Positions 60,857 through 64,000 of a stretch of 64,000 bases of DNA are shown piece after piece (the first letter of the stretch is position 1; every line of letters begins with the position of its first letter). The DNA is taken from the IMG/VR virus record IMGVR_UViG_3300043399_000371, positions 36,285 to 100,284 of that record. The stretch is one strand, 5' to 3'. The position numbers and the translations under genes were made by a program. The stretch comes from a virus. The notes under the pieces are model-generated. The model was not told the origin of the DNA, made no database searches, and worked only from the letters and a program-made list of their open reading frames with translations.

Positions 60857-62209
60857 TTATTTTTGCTTTATTGAGGAATCTGATGCTACTTCTATTAGAG
60901 TTTCGTGTCTGTCATATTTAATTGTATGACGAACACCTGTAATGATGTATCTTCCACTAAATTCAATATCTCTGCTATCTACGGAGACATCATTTTCATA
61001 ATTTGCACCAGTATATTTAGGGACATCAAGTTCAACCATAATGCCTGTATATAATGCAAAATTACCGGGCATTGTTAGCTGAAGTCTTTTCATAGCCAAA
61101 TTTCCAAAAAAGTGTTTTCTTTGGAAAACGTATTCATGTGTGTTATCATCCATCAATGCTAATTCTGGATTAAACTCTTTTACATATTCGCCTTCTTGTG
61201 TTGTTCTTGGATATGAAAACGGATATGTTGTTACTCTAGACTTTTTGAATTCTTCTGTTGGTAACATATCATTTTTTATTTCTGGTAATTTTTTGGTCAA
61301 TGGAATATTTGGGTATGGGTTCGCATGATGCTCTTTTCCAAGTTGATACAAGTTTGAAAACGTGAAAACATTTTCTTTGTATGTTCTTGTTAGTGTATCA
61401 AAACCAACAAATGTCCCACCATAAACACCACTCATTAGACTTTCTAGAACAGTAAATTGTGATACTATTTTCAGATCTCTTGCGCCAAAAAGTTCAGTAC
61501 CAAGCTTATTACCCTTCATATCTTTCCAGAAAAAGTTAATTTTATATGAGGTTGGGTAATCGAATAAACGTGATAATGATGCAAAACAATAACCATGTTT
61601 TATTTCAAAAAACACAAAATCTGGTTTTTTGTTTTGCCATATTGCTCGTCTTGCTATCCAGTCTATTCCTTGAAATGGTGTAAGATTTGGAATAACAATA
61701 TGGTGTATTCCAAGAGATTCGACCCAATATGGTTTGTATATTTTTGGACCATTCAGAGTATTCAATATTTTTTCAGCAATACTTGAATATGTCCCCTTGT
61801 AATACTTCTGTTCCTTTGTATTCTCGGAAAGCAAATGTTCTTCTGATGTGAAATGTAATGTGTATATCTGTGCAGTAGCAGATACGTTTGTTCTATTTTG
61901 TACTTTGTGTATTCTGAATCTCTTATCGAAACTTAGTTCTTCGATTTCTTCCTCTGCATTGACTTTTTTGATTTTTATGTGTATAAACTCATTACCATCA
62001 AGAGAAAGAGAATCTATCATTCCGAGACCGTCTCTTATCACTATATTACCAGACATACACGAAACGAACATATTATCGAATATGCTCAACTCTTCAAATA
62101 TAGAACTCACATCGTAAGAAAAGTCAGAACCATTTGGATATTTACCAATTATCTCTAACTTCTCAATAAAAAAATCTGTTGGGTTGACTGCTTGTTGTGA
62201 ATTACTCAT
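60857..62209 (-). CDS. gp27: Baseplate hub protein gp27-like
   Basis: A 450-residue protein from the ATG at 62209 (8-nt overlap with gp53). Its N-terminal part IVIRDGLGMIDSLSLDGNEF then IHIKIKK resembles T4 gp27 (LTMRDSLYGR...MDGNEIIQISV), and the order of hub strands is similar. It directly precedes the gp5 genes, as expected for the gp27-gp5 torus and spike. Similarity is remote, so the assignment rests on both sequence pattern and place. C-terminal FSGRYIITGVRHTIKYDRHE is typical of hub proteins. Confidence 0.7.
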   Translation of the reverse strand: MSNSQQAVNPTDFFIEKLEIIGKYPNGSDFSYDVSSIFEELSIFDNMFVSCMSGNIVIRDGLGMIDSLSLDGNEFIHIKIKKVNAEEEIEELSFDKRFRIHKVQNRTNVSATAQIYTLHFTSEEHLLSENTKEQKYYKGTYSSIAEKILNTLNGPKIYKPYWVESLGIHHIVIPNLTPFQGIDWIARRAIWQNKKPDFVFFEIKHGYCFASLSRLFDYPTSYKINFFWKDMKGNKLGTELFGARDLKIVSQFTVLESLMSGVYGGTFVGFDTLTRTYKENVFTFSNLYQLGKEHHANPYPNIPLTKKLPEIKNDMLPTEEFKKSRVTTYPFSYPRTTQEGEYVKEFNPELALMDDNTHEYVFQRKHFFGNLAMKRLQLTMPGNFALYTGIMVELDVPKYTGANYENDVSVDSRDIEFSGRYIITGVRHTIKYDRHETLIEVASDSSIKQK

Positions 62210-62834
62210 TAAAAATACTTTCAAATTGTGATTGTGCTATATCGAGAAATTGTAGTTTCAATACCTTAATATTTCTCCTACTCTCATTTATATCTCTTTC
62301 ATACTCAAAATAACTTTTAACTTTTTTGGTTGTTGTTTCTGTTATTGTGTTGCCATCTGGAAGTGTTATACTGTTTGTGTCATTTGTTAAAGCGTTGTAT
62401 GTTGCCTCATCTATCTGCAATTCTGTAACGATAGTTTTTGTTTGTATTTTTTGAGATATGACTTTATAATAGGAGTGTGTATTTGTTCTTGCCCACTCCA
62501 GACCATTTTTGTTTTCTAATAGACCTTCAGCAGAATATTTGTTTTTAACATATTCGTTAAATGTCCTTTCATCCAAAACCCAATCAAACAAAGGGTTCAC
62601 TATGTCATTCATTAACAGAATGATCCAATGCTTTTCAGATGATCCATAGAAACGATGTGCTAGCATTTCTGGAGTTTCGCCATCTTTTACGATATACTCA
62701 TAATAGGCAATAGAATTTTCTTTCAATTTTTCATCGAAAGAAAATCTAGAGGTTATTTTTGTTGCTATAACATTCGATTCCTTTTCCGAAAATCTATATT
62801 CGGTTAGGGGGAAGAAATTAAAATATTTTGCCAT
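62202..62834 (-). CDS. gp53: Baseplate wedge protein gp53
   Basis: A 210-residue protein (T4 196). FNFFPLTEYRFSEKESNVIA, then YIVKDGETPEMLAHRFYGSS, KHWIILLMNDIVNPLFDWVL and the C-terminal helix match gp53 (IKGSPRPEELANAIYGNPQLYWVLLMCNDNYDPYYGW). It locks wedges together around the hub. It overlaps the gp27-like start by 8 nt and follows gp48 by 2 nt. Confidence 0.9.
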   Translation of the reverse strand: MAKYFNFFPLTEYRFSEKESNVIATKITSRFSFDEKLKENSIAYYEYIVKDGETPEMLAHRFYGSSEKHWIILLMNDIVNPLFDWVLDERTFNEYVKNKYSAEGLLENKNGLEWARTNTHSYYKVISQKIQTKTIVTELQIDEATYNALTNDTNSITLPDGNTITETTTKKVKSYFEYERDINESRRNIKVLKLQFLDIAQSQFESIFNE

Positions 62835-62836
62835 TT

Positions 62837-63913
62837 TTAAACGTCTGTCGATGATTCAAAAGGATTTCCAGAATCCTCTTGTATTTGTTGTGTTTCTGGT
62901 GTAGATGTTGTTTGTTCTCCATAACCAGCAGATGCAGCATAGTTTTCTTTTGTCATGTATTCCATCTCTAGGAAAGAAAGTGTCATACCAATAACAACAG
63001 GCATACCAGTTTTTCCGTTTGATGGTGTTGGTTCCCCGAAAACTTCATATGCCGCCCAACCATTTGGAGCATAGTCCAGATCAATACTTTCTAGAACACA
63101 AGTTGATATGCTTTCTATATTCGGATTCTTTTGCCCATTATAGAAGAATTCAATATCAAACGTTGAAGGTGGAACTAGGAAGAAACCCTTAGATCCTTTA
63201 AGTATTTCTGGTGCTTGATGGAATTTCAGTTTAGATATAATACTATTCAATTCTTGCGCTTCCTTCACATTCCTTGGATACATTTTAAACTCAAATGAAA
63301 ACTTCCTCATTGATGGGGATTGGTAAATGATTTCCATCATAGGGTTCATGACCATACCAGTTAATTGTCTAAATGCGCCGTTCCAGAATGGGTCTTTTTG
63401 TGTAAGTATTCCTGCTGCCGCCCCGAGAACAGCAATCGAAGCGTTTCTAGCAGAACCCGAAATCTGATCTTTACTTCCAGCCCTAGCCTTCATATTTTCT
63501 TGGAATGAACCCATACCAGTCAATGCTGCGGCTTTCCAGTTCTTACCGAAATTTGGTGCATCAAACTCTTGTCTGTTACTGAATGCCAAGGTGTCTGGAA
63601 TATATAATGCTATTGCTTCTTTAGTTCGTTGTACATTATTATAAGAACTTAGAATGCTTTCAATACCACCAAGATTTTTCAAATTGGTCATATTGTATTC
63701 CATGTTTGTCGGTGTGTTACCATCAACTTCAAAATCGTACTTCGATCTTTTTTGTGTGTTGATATATAACAACATATAGTGACCTTTATCCGTCGATCCT
63801 AAATCAACTGGATACCTAAGTACATTATAACCCTGTGCTGGATTGTCTAATGCATTTGAGTATGTGCGTTCTTCGTCACTAACAGAAATATCTGTAAAAG
63901 TAAATAACCCCAT
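62837..63913 (-). CDS. gp48: Baseplate tail tube cap gp48-like
   Basis: A 358-residue protein: YNVLRYPVDLGSTDKGHYML, the typical RYPxDLGxxxxxHxxxxxI start of gp48-type tube initiator proteins, then IPDTLAFSNRQEFDAPNFG, MRKFSFEFKMYPRNVKEAQEL and NGWAAYEVFGEPTPSNGKTG. The C-terminal 40 residues are polar (SGNPFESSTDV). It caps the hub and starts the tube. gp54 is not seen in the window, so it may cover both roles. A CATAAATA box and AGGAAA lie upstream. Confidence 0.78.
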   Translation of the reverse strand: MGLFTFTDISVSDEERTYSNALDNPAQGYNVLRYPVDLGSTDKGHYMLLYINTQKRSKYDFEVDGNTPTNMEYNMTNLKNLGGIESILSSYNNVQRTKEAIALYIPDTLAFSNRQEFDAPNFGKNWKAAALTGMGSFQENMKARAGSKDQISGSARNASIAVLGAAAGILTQKDPFWNGAFRQLTGMVMNPMMEIIYQSPSMRKFSFEFKMYPRNVKEAQELNSIISKLKFHQAPEILKGSKGFFLVPPSTFDIEFFYNGQKNPNIESISTCVLESIDLDYAPNGWAAYEVFGEPTPSNGKTGMPVVIGMTLSFLEMEYMTKENYAASAGYGEQTTSTPETQQIQEDSGNPFESSTDV

Positions 63914-63937
63914 ATATTTTCCTATTGTTTTATAAAG

Positions 63938-63945
63938 TATTTATG
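63938..63945 (-). promoter_or_regulatory. Late promoter variant CATAAATA
   Basis: CATAAATA on the minus strand, 25 nt before the gp48 ATG, in the divergent gap between gp48 and the plus-strand gene. It is the first late box of the baseplate operon that runs left. Confidence 0.5.
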
Positions 63946-63949
63946 CGTT

Positions 63950-64000
63950 ATGCTAAAAGGAATACCGAAACCAAAAATATTTAAACCAAAAAATCCCCAA
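63950..64000 (+). CDS. Start of a plus-strand gene, probably head completion gp4 (cut by window edge)
   Basis: Seventeen codons from the ATG at 63950 read MLKGIPKPKIFKPKNPQ and stay open at the window end. The KPKNPQ pattern resembles the start of gp4 head-completion endonucleases (xPKNPxKYxGDxxxI). No strong Shine-Dalgarno is visible. The gene is divergent from gp48. The assignment is tentative because so little is present. Confidence 0.4.
   Translation, partial: MLKGIPKPKIFKPKNPQ

Noticed and set aside
1-64000. tRNA genes and prophage integration genes
   Set aside because: No cloverleaf-like sequence with a recognisable T-loop, integrase or attachment site was noticed; the gene content fits a lytic T4-like phage. 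A dedicated tRNA scan was not possible here.

Overview
This window is part of the genome of a T4-like myovirus (contractile tail, Caudoviricetes). It is AT-rich and densely packed, and all but two genes lie on the minus strand. The whole T4 structural core is present: gp13, gp14, gp15, gp16, gp17, gp18, gp19, gp20, gp67, gp68, gp21, gp22, gp23, gp25, gp6, gp8, gp53, gp48, gp5 and gp27. With it are the replication/recombination/late-transcription genes gp45, gp1, gp46, gp47, gp55, uvsW and uvsY. The accessory genes resemble those of marine T4-like phages (cyanophage/pelagiphage type): a CobS/MoxR-like AAA+ ATPase paired with a VWA protein, peptide deformylase, a DUF4815 giant tail protein, S74-type fibre proteins and many glycan-modifying enzymes. 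The host cannot be determined from this window; no photosynthesis gene and no tRNA gene was seen.

Layout by increasing coordinate (transcription mostly runs right to left). 1-10.4 kb: sliding clamp, dNMP kinase, a broken GIY-YIG endonuclease, a glycosyltransferase, a small HTH protein, the AAA+/VWA pair, peptide deformylase, gp46/gp47 and the late sigma factor gp55. Several of these units have a sigma70-like promoter (TTGACA or TTGAAA, about 17 bp, TATNNT-like -10) next to or overlapping a perfect inverted repeat. 10.4-14 kb: a small unknown protein, uvsW, uvsY, a tail-completion/tube-like protein and a GIY-YIG homing endonuclease. 14-28.8 kb: the head-neck-tail module, with a Dps-like ferritin between gp16 and gp17 and a second homing endonuclease between gp19 and gp20. 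28.8-45.9 kb: an adhesin/fibre region (collagen-like polyglycine adhesin, S74 chaperone fibre, YxG-rich fibre) interleaved with about ten glycan-modifying genes: glycosyltransferases of several types, two methyltransferases, a radical SAM/SPASM protein and a 2OG-Fe(II)-oxygenase-like protein. 45.9-63.9 kb: the baseplate module. At the right edge a plus-strand gene, probably gp4, begins.

Late control is visible as TATAAATA (or CATAAATA/GATAAATA) elements upstream of structural genes, matching the gp55-encoding phage. Hairpin terminators follow gp23, gp19 and the HTH gene. Many genes are coupled by TAATG or ATGA stop/start overlaps.

The most unusual points are: (1) the cell-puncturing spike gp5 is encoded by two adjacent genes without a lysozyme domain, the first with a long hydrophobic helical region and the second ending in an HxH tip motif; (2) the AAA+ ATPase and an HExxH-VWA protein lie between palindromic promoters; (3) the Dps cassette is coupled by TAATG on both sides inside the terminase operon; (4) a GT9-like fold appears split over two overlapping genes; (5) a large glycan-modification cassette sits inside the tail-fibre locus.
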